Positions 16,708-25,244 of a stretch of 64,000 nucleotides of DNA are shown one piece after another (the first letter of the stretch is position 1; each line of letters begins with the position of its first letter). The DNA is taken from contig JADJSK010000007.1 of the NCBI GenBank assembly GCA_016711705.1, forward strand, positions 1 through 64,000, read 5' to 3'. The translations under genes were made by a program, and so were the position numbers. Source of the DNA: Candidatus Brachybacter algidus. GTDB lineage: Bacteria; Bacteroidota; Bacteroidia; Chitinophagales; Saprospiraceae. The notes beneath the pieces are model-generated. The model had not been told where the DNA came from and ran no database searches. It worked only from the letters and a program-made list of their open reading frames with translations.

Positions 16708-18663
16708 TTAACGCTTTACAAGCGAATTAAAAACGTTTTGATTTACTGAAACGTTGTATTCATTTTTAAGTTTTTCTACCCAAAGCTTATCAAGGTAGTC
16801 TTGATAATCTGCAATGACGAATCCTCTAGCATCTTTCAGTTCTTTCTGAGAAGGAGGAGTGATTGATTCAATCTTATCTGCGGTGCCAGTTTTTCCATCA
16901 GGATTACGCTGCAAGCCGGACATATTACCTATTCTCCAGTCAAGACCTGCCACATCACCACTATTAGATTTTTCAATCAATTCAGAAGTATAGGAAACCT
17001 TATCTGTACCAAATTTCTTCTGGAGCTCTTCAGGTGTGCTTTTACGAATACTTTCGTATATCTTGTTTAGCTCTTCAGGAGTGGAAGCTTTCAGCGTATA
17101 GTGCAATACTCTTGCTCTTTCTTCCCACATATATTTCTTACTGTTCTCTGCGAAGAATTTGTCAATCCCAATAGTATCCTGAGAAGCTTTATTCCAAACC
17201 TCATTGTTGGTCACCTCGAAAAACAAGAAACCTTCTTCATATTCTCTTGTCAATGACTTATAATCAGGGTAATTAAATTCAAGCTGGCTTTGCTCATATT
17301 CCATAGCTTTTGTTGCTACAAATTCATTATAAAGTTCTTCGAATGCGATGCTTGGGATCATGCCTTTATTCATTCTTACTCTCCTTCTTGAGTTTGCTTT
17401 CAAAAACTCACTAACTTCATCTGTGGTATATTCTTTACCTCCCATTGTAAACATTGGGCTGCTTTTGATCTTAGGCTCTGTCCATGTTGAAGTGTAAAAT
17501 TTATCTGTGTTGATAGAGTCTACATATTGTTTATATACCTTTTGATCGAGTGTATATTTATATTCTTTTTTAATTTTTTCAACCAATTTATCTTTCGCCA
17601 AAGCAAAGCGCTCATTCTGAGCTACTTTTGTCATATAAGCCTTCTTAGAGGTTTCAAAATTGACATCTGATTTTTTAGATATTCTCTTGACAATGTGGAA
17701 TCCAAGGGCTGTCTTAAATGGAGTGGTATAATCACCATCATTTTTCAAAGTAAATACTGCATCTTCAAAAGTTGGATCGTATTGACCTATAGTAATGAAA
17801 CCTAAGAATCCGCCTTTACCGGAGGTCGCTTTATCGTCAGAAAAATTCTTTGCTGTTTCGTTAAAATCTGCTCCTTTCTGAAGTGCTGTGTAAATCGAAT
17901 CGATCCTATTTTTAGCGAAACCTTCATCCACTTCTTTATTAATGCGGACCAGAATTTGAGCTATTTCCATTTCACCACGTGCTGGTCTTGAGTCCAAAAC
18001 TTTGACAAAATGCCAACCTGCTGCAGTTCTCGCCGGGCCTCCTACTTCACCTTTCTTCAAAGAATAAACCAAGTTTTCAAGAGAAAAGAATCCATTTGGA
18101 TACATTGGAGCTAGAAACCCAACATCTCCATTATTAACTTTAGAGCTCTCATCTTCAGAGTATTGCTTTACAAGATCTTCAAATTTACCACCTGCCTTAA
18201 GTTTAGCTGCTATCTCCATGACCTTGGCATAAGCTTTAAGGGTATCTTCAGGAAGTTTATCCGGGCCGGCAGCAATGAAGATGTGGGCTATACGTATATC
18301 TGTCTTACTTCTGTCGTAAAGTTGAGCCGCTAATTTTTCTGTGATTTCCTTGTCAGTCAGATAAGATTCAGCCAATTGTTTTTTGTAGCTGTTCAATTCC
18401 GTTTTGAGCGAGGTCAAGGTATCCAGCCTCAAGTCCCTGGCTTTAGCCACTTTAAGTTTGAATCTTGTATATAGGTCCAGACTTTCCTTTAGAGATTTTT
18501 CAGAATAGTCAGCATTCTTATTGTTCGACTTTTCATAAATATATTTGAATTCGCTGACGGTGACAGGTGCTTTATTGACCGTAAAAAGCACTTCATCTTT
18601 CTGGGAGAACAATGAAGATGATACGAAAAGACAAAAAGCAAAGAATAGACAGTTCTTGAACAT
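16708..18663 (-). CDS. Large PpiC-domain peptidyl-prolyl isomerase, periplasmic
   Basis: 651 aa with signal peptide (MFKNCLFFAFCLFVSSSLFSQ). Two parvulin domains: about 120-228 (RIAHIFIAAGPDK...VNNGDVGFLAPMYPNGFF...GWHFVKVLD) and about 232-335 (MEIAQILVRINKE...GKGGFLGFITIGQYDPTFEDAVF...GFHIVKRI). A long C-terminal helical region without a recognised domain follows. It resembles the paired parvulin proteins common in Bacteroidota and is probably a periplasmic folding factor for outer-membrane or T9SS cargo. First gene of a four-gene minus-strand run; a good promoter sits at 18835-18864, giving a roughly 165-nt leader. Confidence 0.87.
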   Translation of the reverse strand: MFKNCLFFAFCLFVSSSLFSQKDEVLFTVNKAPVTVSEFKYIYEKSNNKNADYSEKSLKESLDLYTRFKLKVAKARDLRLDTLTSLKTELNSYKKQLAESYLTDKEITEKLAAQLYDRSKTDIRIAHIFIAAGPDKLPEDTLKAYAKVMEIAAKLKAGGKFEDLVKQYSEDESSKVNNGDVGFLAPMYPNGFFSLENLVYSLKKGEVGGPARTAAGWHFVKVLDSRPARGEMEIAQILVRINKEVDEGFAKNRIDSIYTALQKGADFNETAKNFSDDKATSGKGGFLGFITIGQYDPTFEDAVFTLKNDGDYTTPFKTALGFHIVKRISKKSDVNFETSKKAYMTKVAQNERFALAKDKLVEKIKKEYKYTLDQKVYKQYVDSINTDKFYTSTWTEPKIKSSPMFTMGGKEYTTDEVSEFLKANSRRRVRMNKGMIPSIAFEELYNEFVATKAMEYEQSQLEFNYPDYKSLTREYEEGFLFFEVTNNEVWNKASQDTIGIDKFFAENSKKYMWEERARVLHYTLKASTPEELNKIYESIRKSTPEELQKKFGTDKVSYTSELIEKSNSGDVAGLDWRIGNMSGLQRNPDGKTGTADKIESITPPSQKELKDARGFVIADYQDYLDKLWVEKLKNEYNVSVNQNVFNSLVKR

Positions 18664-18834
18664 ACGTATTGTATAGGTTTAGATTAAATCGTTTTAAGAC
18701 CTCTGTAACGCATCATTTTGAAGAAGCGTATATGGATACTGAACCAATTTATTGCAAAAAATTAATGAACTCTTGAGGTCGACTTGTTGCAAATAGCTGA
18801 TATCATTGTATTTATAAGGTATCCTAAACGGCTG

Positions 18835-18864
18835 CAAATATACTTTTTTTAAAGTTTTCGGCAA
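18835..18864 (-). promoter_or_regulatory. Bacteroidota-type promoter for the isomerase operon
   Basis: On the minus strand, TTG (18864-18862) is followed after 19 nt by TATATTTG (18842-18835), matching the Bacteroidota -33 TTG / -7 TAnnTTTG consensus. Transcription would run into the 651-aa isomerase gene and probably through the surA-like, deacetylase-like and GT4 genes. Confidence 0.65.
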
Positions 18865-19008
18865 ATAATGATTTGTTAATGTGTGTGGGTGGTGATTTGA
18901 GGGGAAAATTTAGAAAGGAAATGTCTAAAAAGGAACAGATTAAAGTCACAATATGAAGCACTATTTTTTGAGGGTCAATATTGTTGAATGAAATAGATTA
19001 ATAAATCA

Positions 19009-19136
19009 CAACCAATAATTGGCCATTATCGAAAATAGAACTCTATACCGAACGGAAATGGTTAATTGGCCAAATAAATTCCGGCGAACGAATTTCAGCT
19101 CGGCAGTATTCGAAAAAATATTGGTCAATAATTTAA
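19009..19136. repeat. MITE-like dispersed element, copy 1
   Basis: About 125 bp bounded by ACCAATA on the left and its inverse TATTGGTCAATA on the right. The core (CTATACCGAACGGAAAT, CCAAATAAATTCCGGCGAAC, TTTCAGCTCGGCAGTATTCG) aligns with 24026-24129 at roughly 75 percent by eye. An open frame crosses it but looks incidental. Confidence 0.7.
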
Positions 19137-19159
19137 TCTTATTTCATATTGCATTAAAA

Positions 19160-19205
19160 GTTTTTAACCACGAATTGCACGAATTCTCACGAATAAATTC
19201 GTGTT
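19160..19205. repeat. CACGAAT/ATTCGTG palindromic repeat, copy 1
   Basis: Contains CACGAATTGCACGAATTC and the hairpin CACGAAT-AA-ATTCGTG. A related block lies at 63430-63500. The rest of the 18664-19473 gap holds the operon promoter and the MITE-like copy; no gene is supported. Confidence 0.6.
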
Positions 19206-19433
19206 TAATGGTGACCATTATTCCCCACTGGCATAAGTATAACTTCAATTCATTTCAACCCAATTCTCATTTCTTACCAACCAATATTCCCATAAGTATA
19301 AATAAAACCACAACTATCTCGCATTTACGCTGGTGCCAGTCTGTGACTGGTGACCTTTCGAAGACTTAATTATTTATCAACTCACAAGTTAAATATTTGC
19401 ACCAGAGGTGACAAAAACATTAATTTTAGACAT

Positions 19434-19467
19434 AAAAAAAGGGTCAAAATCTTGCGACTTTAACCCT
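19434..19467 (-). terminator. Terminator downstream of tRNA-Val
   Basis: On the minus strand, AGGGTTAAAGTC, a GCAA loop, and GATTTTGACCCT form a 12-bp stem with two G-U pairs, followed by a run of seven T. It begins a few bases past the tRNA 3' end. Confidence 0.85.
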
Positions 19468-19473
19468 AGTTTG

Positions 19474-19548
19474 TGGGAGCACACGGGTTCGAACCGCGGA
19501 CCCTCTGCTTGTAAGGCAGATGCTCTGAACCAGCTGAGCTATGCTCCC
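19474..19548 (-). tRNA. tRNA-Val (anticodon UAC)
   Basis: 75 nt on the minus strand. The acceptor stem GGGAGCA/TGCTCCC is perfect; D arm GCTC..GAGC; anticodon stem TCTGC/GCAGA with loop CTTACAA, giving anticodon TAC (reads GUA/GUG, valine); variable region GGGTC; T arm CGCGG-TTCGAAC-CCGTG with one G-U pair; discriminator A. CCA is not encoded (CAA follows). A strong terminator follows at 19434-19467. Confidence 0.96.
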
Positions 19549-19636
19549 AATGAATTTATTTTAATAATGCGCCTTTCTTCAAAAGCGATGCAAAGATAGG
19601 ACTATTATGGAAATAAAAAAGAATTCTTGCTTTTTT

Positions 19637-21058
19637 TTAATAAGTTACTTTGATAAGACGTAATTTACCCTTGCGGATACTCGGTAGAATCGTCGCATTG
19701 GAGCTGATCTGCATGCCATTTCTGACCTGTACATGCAGTCCGGAACCCGCCGTATTAAACATGACCCTTCTATCTACATTGCCTAATGGATTGACCACAT
19801 ATTCGCTGATCGTGTTCTCATTCTTGATCTCGTCATTATACATAAGTCTGAGATGGGAGGGATTGGCATGAATGAAATAGGAGGAATATGCCGCATCATC
19901 ATCATATGAATATTGTTTCTTCTGCAATACTTTCTGCCATTCAAGATTTCCTGCCTTATCAAGACTTGTAAGTATAATGTCTTCTATGTAATAGTCTGTA
20001 CTCGTACTTACAGGCACAAAAGCGCTTCTGCCTGTATTGTTTATTCTGTTGACTTCTTTTTTTTGTTCACATATAAGCAGGTGTCCTCCATCCATTCTTG
20101 TCTGGACTTCCTTTAATTCCAGGTCCACAATACCGATCTTCTGCCGTTGATTTTGTCCAAAGTAATCTATGATCGTTTGCCTTCCGAAAGGAATTAGTTT
20201 ATAGTCCGCTGCATATTCCAGTGAAGGATATACATCCATATGCAGGATGCCTTCCTGCATGGCACTTAATTCATCCATATATATACCAAACAAAGTCAAC
20301 TTGTCAATATCATTGTCATACTCCATTAAAATGTCCGAAAGCGGAATTGTATTTAATGTAATTTCCAGCTTTCTGTATCCAAGCTGATCCAGCCTCACTA
20401 TGGTATAATTATTCTTGGCTCTATTATGACTATTGATGTATAGGCTATACACGACACCTTTGTTTGTAACTATTTTGGCCAAACGATCCTCTTCATATAA
20501 ATTAGATTCTATGCCTTGATCATTTGTATTCCACAAAACTTTATTACTTGCCGCATCATACATGATGTATCGAGTGGTCTTATCTGCCACTTCATTGAGC
20601 ATAATGAGTTGATGAGACTTATCTTCAGATATATTGATCGGTAAAGGGCGAGCTTGATTCTTGTCATAAGTCTGAAGGATCATTTCGCCAAGAAGTTCGA
20701 GCCTAGAATTATAATTCAAAAGTGAAATGATATACTGTTCGTCATCAAAATATTTGTAATAGAGTGTCAGCATGGTATCCTGGGGTACATATCCGAATAA
20801 CCTGCTTTTTTTATAATTAAAATTAATAGTTGGAGTATTTATGTTCTTAAGGTTGTCATCGAATTCGTGAAGCGTAAGACTTCTGCCATTGTCTTCAAGC
20901 AGGGTAATCTTATTATTGAAGTATCCGATCAGATCATAATTATTGTCCGAGACCATAGTGATCTCGTTGGACATTGTCACAGATTGAGCAACAAGTCCAG
21001 TCGCACTAAAAACTAAAATGTTTAATACCAACGAATTGAACAAATTATTAAAACGCAT
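19637..21058 (-). CDS. Secreted protein of unknown function
   Basis: 473 aa with signal peptide (about 1-25, ending GLVAQ). The mature protein alternates short strands and turns (LIGYFNNKITLLEDNGRSLTLHEFDDNL, YYIEDIILTSLDKAGNLEWQKVLQKKQ, LRLMYNDEIKNENTISEYVVNPLGNV), a pattern resembling blade-like beta-propeller proteins common among Bacteroidota envelope proteins. I see no catalytic motif, lipobox or T9SS sorting domain. Monocistronic: tRNA-Val downstream, divergent gene upstream. A TAnnTTTG box (21093-21100) lies 34 bp upstream. The propeller fold is an inference from pattern only. Confidence 0.65.
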   Translation of the reverse strand: MRFNNLFNSLVLNILVFSATGLVAQSVTMSNEITMVSDNNYDLIGYFNNKITLLEDNGRSLTLHEFDDNLKNINTPTINFNYKKSRLFGYVPQDTMLTLYYKYFDDEQYIISLLNYNSRLELLGEMILQTYDKNQARPLPINISEDKSHQLIMLNEVADKTTRYIMYDAASNKVLWNTNDQGIESNLYEEDRLAKIVTNKGVVYSLYINSHNRAKNNYTIVRLDQLGYRKLEITLNTIPLSDILMEYDNDIDKLTLFGIYMDELSAMQEGILHMDVYPSLEYAADYKLIPFGRQTIIDYFGQNQRQKIGIVDLELKEVQTRMDGGHLLICEQKKEVNRINNTGRSAFVPVSTSTDYYIEDIILTSLDKAGNLEWQKVLQKKQYSYDDDAAYSSYFIHANPSHLRLMYNDEIKNENTISEYVVNPLGNVDRRVMFNTAGSGLHVQVRNGMQISSNATILPSIRKGKLRLIKVTY

Positions 21059-21092
21059 ATATGTATTTTAACAAATATTTAAGATTGTATTT

Positions 21093-21100
21093 CAAAGATA
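21093..21100 (-). promoter_or_regulatory. Possible -7 element for the 473-aa secreted protein gene
   Basis: Minus-strand TATCTTTG fits TAnnTTTG, 34 bp upstream of the ATG at 21058. No TTG at the expected -33 distance. Confidence 0.4.
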
Positions 21101-21217
21101 ACAGCTGAAAATGTTGTTATTTTAGAACGATCATTCACAGAGAATTAATCTATTTCCACATAATCAATTGATGCAATTTATATAAATTGTTTCAATTACA
21201 GTAATGTTTTTATTTGC

Positions 21218-22354
21218 ATGGAGAATAACAAAATTGTCAGCGCAGTCAATAAAAAACATGTTTCAAAAATATTGAGTTCAAGCCGTTTTGAAAAGCAATA
21301 TTTAATGTCAGCCTTATCTACAAGGATTTTCATAGTAGGCTTGGGCGAGACTAAAAGTTTAAATTCTGCAATAAAATATTTCAAAAACTTAGATAAAAAA
21401 TATAATGGGCTGGCCAGTCCCTTCTATTTTGACAAGGTACTTAAGCATAATGGTAAATTTTTCTGGAACCCATTTATTCCGATTTTCTTTGGAGATGCAT
21501 TTGAGAAATACATCGTCAATGAATTTGAACAATTGAAAGAGGATGTTTTGGTGCAAAGTCCCGGTGTTTCTTTTCTGGACTTTTCTACCTGCGGCAGTAA
21601 AAGCAGACTTAATACTACAATAGACCTTTTTACTACAGGCAAGTTCAAGCTCTATGACAATACACATAAGATTTATATTAAATGGGAACAGCCCCAATCT
21701 ATGCTGTACAAGTTGGGTAGATTCCTAAACGCTTGTCCCAAAAACTGCGAGCCCTGGTTAGTGCTGGATGGAAAAGGTAAGGACATCGACTTTGAAATGC
21801 TGGAATCAAAAGGACTTAAAGGTGTGGTCATTAATCTGATGGAAGAAGAAAACAATATGATCAATACTGAAAATATTGGTTATAATAAAACTCCGCTTTC
21901 AGACCTCATCATCAAAATAAAATCTGCTGGATTAATAGTTGGTATTAATGTTAAGATATTATATCCCAAAGATGCCAATCTTCACTTCATCATGAAGAAT
22001 ATCAAAGACTTATCAGCTCACTTTATGGTATGGAATGACGATACTACCGATGATCGTCACATAAGTGCAGAAGAAAAAAAGATCAATAAAGCAGCCATTG
22101 AACGCGCTTTTCTTAAGGCCAATAGTTCAAAAGATTATGAACACTATCCGTTAGTCTTTTATCCAGAATTCTTTAAGAGAATCATCAAAGTCAACGTTCC
22201 CATGAAGAAATTTGCATCTATCTCATTTGAGAATGGCACTATGATTGAAAATCGTGCCTCTTATACCGAACTTTTCAAGGAGATGATGGAGGTTAAAAAA
22301 CTAGGAAGTCCTGTAAGAACTTCAACAATTGCTTCAACCGTCTCCCAATTGTAA
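21218..22354 (+). CDS. Cytoplasmic protein of unknown function
   Basis: 378 aa, no signal peptide or membrane helix. I do not recognise the family. Alternating predicted strands and helices in the C-terminal two thirds (PWLVLDGKGKDIDFEML, GLKGVVINLMEE, LIIKIKSAGLIVGINVKILYP, HFMVWNDDTTDDRH) suggest an alpha/beta barrel-like fold, and the N-terminal RIFIVGLGE could be a strand-loop start. The TxDxR-like segment and scattered Cys residues (FSTCGSKSR, NACPKNCEPW) do not form a known metal site. It is convergent with the DUF937-OmpA gene and shares its bidirectional terminator (22356-22388). Confidence 0.6.
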   Translation: MENNKIVSAVNKKHVSKILSSSRFEKQYLMSALSTRIFIVGLGETKSLNSAIKYFKNLDKKYNGLASPFYFDKVLKHNGKFFWNPFIPIFFGDAFEKYIVNEFEQLKEDVLVQSPGVSFLDFSTCGSKSRLNTTIDLFTTGKFKLYDNTHKIYIKWEQPQSMLYKLGRFLNACPKNCEPWLVLDGKGKDIDFEMLESKGLKGVVINLMEEENNMINTENIGYNKTPLSDLIIKIKSAGLIVGINVKILYPKDANLHFIMKNIKDLSAHFMVWNDDTTDDRHISAEEKKINKAAIERAFLKANSSKDYEHYPLVFYPEFFKRIIKVNVPMKKFASISFENGTMIENRASYTELFKEMMEVKKLGSPVRTSTIASTVSQL

Positions 22355-22355
22355 T

Positions 22356-22388
22356 AAAAAAAGGCTGCCCACTTTTAAGAAGACAGCC
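22356..22388. terminator. Bidirectional terminator between convergent genes
   Basis: GGCTGCCCACTT and AAGAAGACAGCC form a roughly 12-bp stem with one mismatch and G-U pairs. On the minus strand it is followed by a seven-T run, so it best serves the OmpA-family gene; its position just after the stop at 22354 suggests use by both genes. Confidence 0.75.
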
Positions 22389-22417
22389 AATTTATTTTCT
22401 GAAATAATATATTATGT

Positions 22418-23764
22418 TTACATTTTTGTAACTCGAATATCAATTCTTCTATTCTGTGATTTACATTCTTTAGTATCGTTGGCAGGACATCTTGGGTATT
22501 GCTCTCCATAGCCTTCCGATTCAACTCTACCAGCGCCGATTCCTCTTTTTAGGAGTTCTTTTTTTGCAATCTCCGCTCTTTCCTGAGATAACTTTTGATT
22601 AAAAGATTCTTCTCCATCTGAATCTGTATAACCGCCCATTTTTATATTGACATTAGGATATGCTGCAAGTATCATTCCTATATTATCCAGCTGACCTTTC
22701 GACTCATTAGTAAGTTCGGACTTTCCAGATTTGAAATACAATCGGTCAAATGAGAACCATTTATTTTTCAAAACTTCTTCATCTTTTTCACCTGAGTTGA
22801 TAAAGTCTACAAGATTGCGCTCTATAGACGATTCATACACTTTCAATACTTTGCCATTAGGCAATTTTACTTCATAATCTTTACCAAGATCTGAGATCCA
22901 ATTACCGAATTCATCTACTTTACCTTTCAATGCGACATAAGCAATATTAGCATCTGCTTTAACCGAATCTATTGCATTCGTTGCATTCTCTTTTATTGTA
23001 TCCACTGCCATACTAGTATTTGTGACAGTTTCCTCAACTTTTGGATTATTGCATCCTCTCATAAAGTACCATAACAATCCCAATCCCAGGATCAATATTA
23101 ACCAAGGTATAAAGCCTCCTAAGAAACTGGTGTCAGTATTACGGGCATCCGGAGATGTCGAAGATTCCGTTTTCAATGGAGCACCTGATAACGGTTCATT
23201 TCTTAAGCTAGGATTACTGATGGCATTGAAATTAGTAATTCCTGCCAAACCAGCCGGAAGCAAGCTCTTTACAAATGGAGCTTGCTGAGCTAAAAGTGCA
23301 GTCAAACCGGCGGTACTAAAACCTGATTTAGCAGCTTCCTTTCCAACTATTCCAGCCAAAAATGGCGCTACAAGACTCATCAATGATGCCGTAGAAGAAG
23401 ACTTAATGTTAAATTTAGCTGATATCCAATCTATTACAGAAGTTCCAGTGCCTCCCAGTAAGGTTCTCACTATCGGAAGGCCTTTGTTCATGATATTATT
23501 TAAATTGTACCCATCTGATGGTTCTGAGCTGATATTCTCAATAAGTGCTGCCGAGTTGACATCGTCTGACTTTAACAGATCTAGCAGTTCATTAGCTCCG
23601 GTATTTGTTGAACTTTTCTGAATCATTGCTCCCAACAAAGTGGAAGAAATAGCATCAAGGGCATTCTTAGTTGCTGATTCACCCTCTCCTAACAAGGATG
23701 ATGCTGAACTGATAAGCTTTCCTTCGATCTGATTTCTGAATACATCTAAAATGTTTACTGACAT
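22418..23764 (-). CDS. DUF937 - transmembrane - OmpA-like envelope protein
   Basis: 448 aa. Residues about 1-150 resemble DUF937 (helical, Gly/Ser/Ala-rich, e.g. IVRTLLGGTGTSVIDWISAKF). One membrane helix follows near 205-225 (GGFIPWLILILGLGLLWYFM), directly followed by CNNP. After a linker (about 230-290) there is an OmpA/MotB peptidoglycan-binding domain (about 325-448: LYFKSGKSELTNESKGQLDNI, MGGYTDSDGEESFNQKLSQERAEIAKKEL, GEQYPRCPANDTKECKSQNRRIDI). The layout suggests a protein anchored in the inner membrane that grips peptidoglycan. Single gene; bidirectional terminator downstream. Confidence 0.88.
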   Translation of the reverse strand: MSVNILDVFRNQIEGKLISSASSLLGEGESATKNALDAISSTLLGAMIQKSSTNTGANELLDLLKSDDVNSAALIENISSEPSDGYNLNNIMNKGLPIVRTLLGGTGTSVIDWISAKFNIKSSSTASLMSLVAPFLAGIVGKEAAKSGFSTAGLTALLAQQAPFVKSLLPAGLAGITNFNAISNPSLRNEPLSGAPLKTESSTSPDARNTDTSFLGGFIPWLILILGLGLLWYFMRGCNNPKVEETVTNTSMAVDTIKENATNAIDSVKADANIAYVALKGKVDEFGNWISDLGKDYEVKLPNGKVLKVYESSIERNLVDFINSGEKDEEVLKNKWFSFDRLYFKSGKSELTNESKGQLDNIGMILAAYPNVNIKMGGYTDSDGEESFNQKLSQERAEIAKKELLKRGIGAGRVESEGYGEQYPRCPANDTKECKSQNRRIDIRVTKM

Positions 23765-24025
23765 GTTTTTGAATTTAAAAGGTTAAATAAATAACAGGGT
23801 AATACAGTTAAAAGGAATTTATAATTTTTCAATTATACTGTTATAACATCATTTTCTATAAATAGTCCCCCTCACAGAGGATAAATTAGTTAAAAGTAAT
23901 TAAAATGTAAACATTTGTTCTAAAATCTAGAAGAGATTAGTGAATGTCAAGTGCTACATAGTTATATCTTTCCTTTAAAAGACACGGAGTCTGAAATTAC
24001 TGACTACACAAATGGAATTATTTCA

Positions 24026-24129
24026 TTGACCAATATAGAATTAATACCGAATGGAAATTCGTATTAGTCCAAATAAATTTGGCCAAACGACTTTCAGCTC
24101 GGCATTATACGGCAAAGTATTGGTCAATT
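24026..24129. repeat. MITE-like dispersed element, copy 2
   Basis: About 104 bp with near-perfect terminal inverted repeats: ATTGACCAATA on the left and TATTGGTCAAT on the right. Internal blocks ATACCGAATGGAAAT, CCAAATAAATTTGGCCAAAC and TTTCAGCTCGGCATTATACGG match copy 1 (19009-19136). It lies in the 564-bp gap 23765-24328, which otherwise shows no gene; the stretch 24130-24328 keeps a partly open frame broken by a TGA and could be decayed coding sequence. Confidence 0.72.
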
Positions 24130-24328
24130 ATATAATTCCGTTTCGTATAAAGTCGAATCTTAAGCCGTTTGACCAGGTTAAAAAAGTATTTTCTTTAGGT
24201 ATAAGCTGATTTGAGACCTTAGGCACCATTGATGCTTTGCTCGAACTTAAAAGTGTAAAACTAGTGAAGGATATATTTAAGGTGATACGTCAGGGTGATT
24301 TCAAGAGAAAGGCTATTTCAAGGACAAC

Positions 24329-24847
24329 TTAATCATTCAATTCGTCCAGAATATCCATCCAGTCTTCCATATATCCATAGCTTTTAAATCCGGGACGTTC
24401 TTCTTCAGTGCCTGACAGCGTTATCCCTGCGATATTAAGACTTGATAAATCAAAACTTCCCGGTTCAAGAGAAGTAAGATCCAAAATGGTTTTAGAGGCA
24501 TCAGAATTAAAATCTAATGAATGAGCAATTTGATAATTGTGGCTTGTTGATTTTAATGGTAATTCAGAAAATAAGGTTGCATGGTCTATTTCCAACTCCA
24601 ATTTAAAGGATTTTTCCAGCCAAAAACCTTGTACCTCAGGATGGTTTTCGATATGATATAATACCTCATCAACATTTGTCACATGCATGCCAACCTTGCT
24701 GCCAGAGATCCATTCTGATATTCCGTAGATTAAATGTTTATGTTCGGCTGCTCCCGGTCCAAAATTGAAGATAATCCAATCAAAACCTGCCGCTGCGAAG
24801 TAGCGAGCATCTGATAAATTACTTATATTGTGTGCTATCTTTAGCAT
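24329..24847 (-). CDS. Phosphoribosylanthranilate isomerase-like (TrpF-related) protein
   Basis: 172 aa. The start (MLKIAHNISNLSDARYFAAAGFDWIIFNFGPG) resembles the first beta-alpha unit of TrpF (KICGIT..EDA..A...G.D..GF), but the catalytic KxCG Cys is missing (KIAHNI) and the protein is shorter than the usual 200 or more residues. A beta-alpha rhythm continues (GMHVTNVDEVLYHIENH, KTILDLTSLE, IAGITLSGTEEERPGFKSYGYMEDWMDIL); the C-terminal GxxEExPGxK part is like the TrpF phosphate-binding end. Probably a degenerate or repurposed relative, not a tryptophan enzyme. Divergent from the ATL gene with 67 bp between starts. No trp genes are nearby. Confidence 0.55.
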   Translation of the reverse strand: MLKIAHNISNLSDARYFAAAGFDWIIFNFGPGAAEHKHLIYGISEWISGSKVGMHVTNVDEVLYHIENHPEVQGFWLEKSFKLELEIDHATLFSELPLKSTSHNYQIAHSLDFNSDASKTILDLTSLEPGSFDLSSLNIAGITLSGTEEERPGFKSYGYMEDWMDILDELND

Positions 24848-24914
24848 GTTTATTATAAATTTAATCGGCGAAGTTAAAGGCTTAAGCTCAAATTTTCATA
24901 AAATAGAAGCAGTT

Positions 24915-25244
24915 ATGGCGGATCATTCGTATTTTCAATCAGTTTACCAAATCGTTCGATTGATTCCATTGGGCAGAGTAACAACTTATGGAGCCATTGC
25001 AAACGCCTTAGGTCTTGGATCAGCAAGAATGGTCGGATGGGCATTGAATCATTGTGGTACTGAGGCTTTTGAAGTACCAGCCCACAGAGTAGTCAATAGA
25101 AAAGGGGCTTTGACTGGGCAACTTCATTTCTCACCAGAACATACAATGGAGTCGAGATTAAATGACGAAGGAATAGAAATAAAAGATAGTGTTATCGTGT
25201 CTATGGAAAAATATTTTTGGGATCCTGCTGGTCTATCTGATTGA
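24915..25244 (+). CDS. Alkyltransferase-like (ATL) DNA repair protein, MGMT family
   Basis: 109 aa from ATG 24915; an upstream in-frame ATG (24828) would overlap the divergent neighbour and adds no homology. Helix-turn-helix and active-site region of O6-methylguanine methyltransferases: PLGRVTTYGAIANALG, the arginine finger SARMVGWAL, and PAHRVVNRKGALTG. The reactive Cys of the PCHR motif is replaced by Ala56. That substitution (Ala or Trp) defines ATL proteins, which bind O6-alkylguanine lesions and hand them to nucleotide excision repair rather than dealkylating them. Small size, lacking the N-terminal MGMT domain, also fits ATL. Cytoplasmic; monocistronic. Confidence 0.9.
   Translation: MADHSYFQSVYQIVRLIPLGRVTTYGAIANALGLGSARMVGWALNHCGTEAFEVPAHRVVNRKGALTGQLHFSPEHTMESRLNDEGIEIKDSVIVSMEKYFWDPAGLSD

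Noticed and set aside
19019..19369. 116-aa plus-strand open frame
   Set aside because: It crosses the MITE-like repeat and the CACGAAT repeat; no homology or signal seen. The conserved sub-frame is noted under the repeat finding instead.
24130..24328. Decayed gene after the MITE-like copy
   Set aside because: A partly open frame interrupted by TGA is present, but no family is recognisable, so it is only mentioned in the repeat entry.
24329..24847. True TrpF of tryptophan synthesis
   Set aside because: It lacks the catalytic Cys, is short, and has no trp neighbours.
24915..25244. Functional O6-methylguanine methyltransferase
   Set aside because: The acceptor Cys of PCHR is Ala, so it is called an ATL protein.
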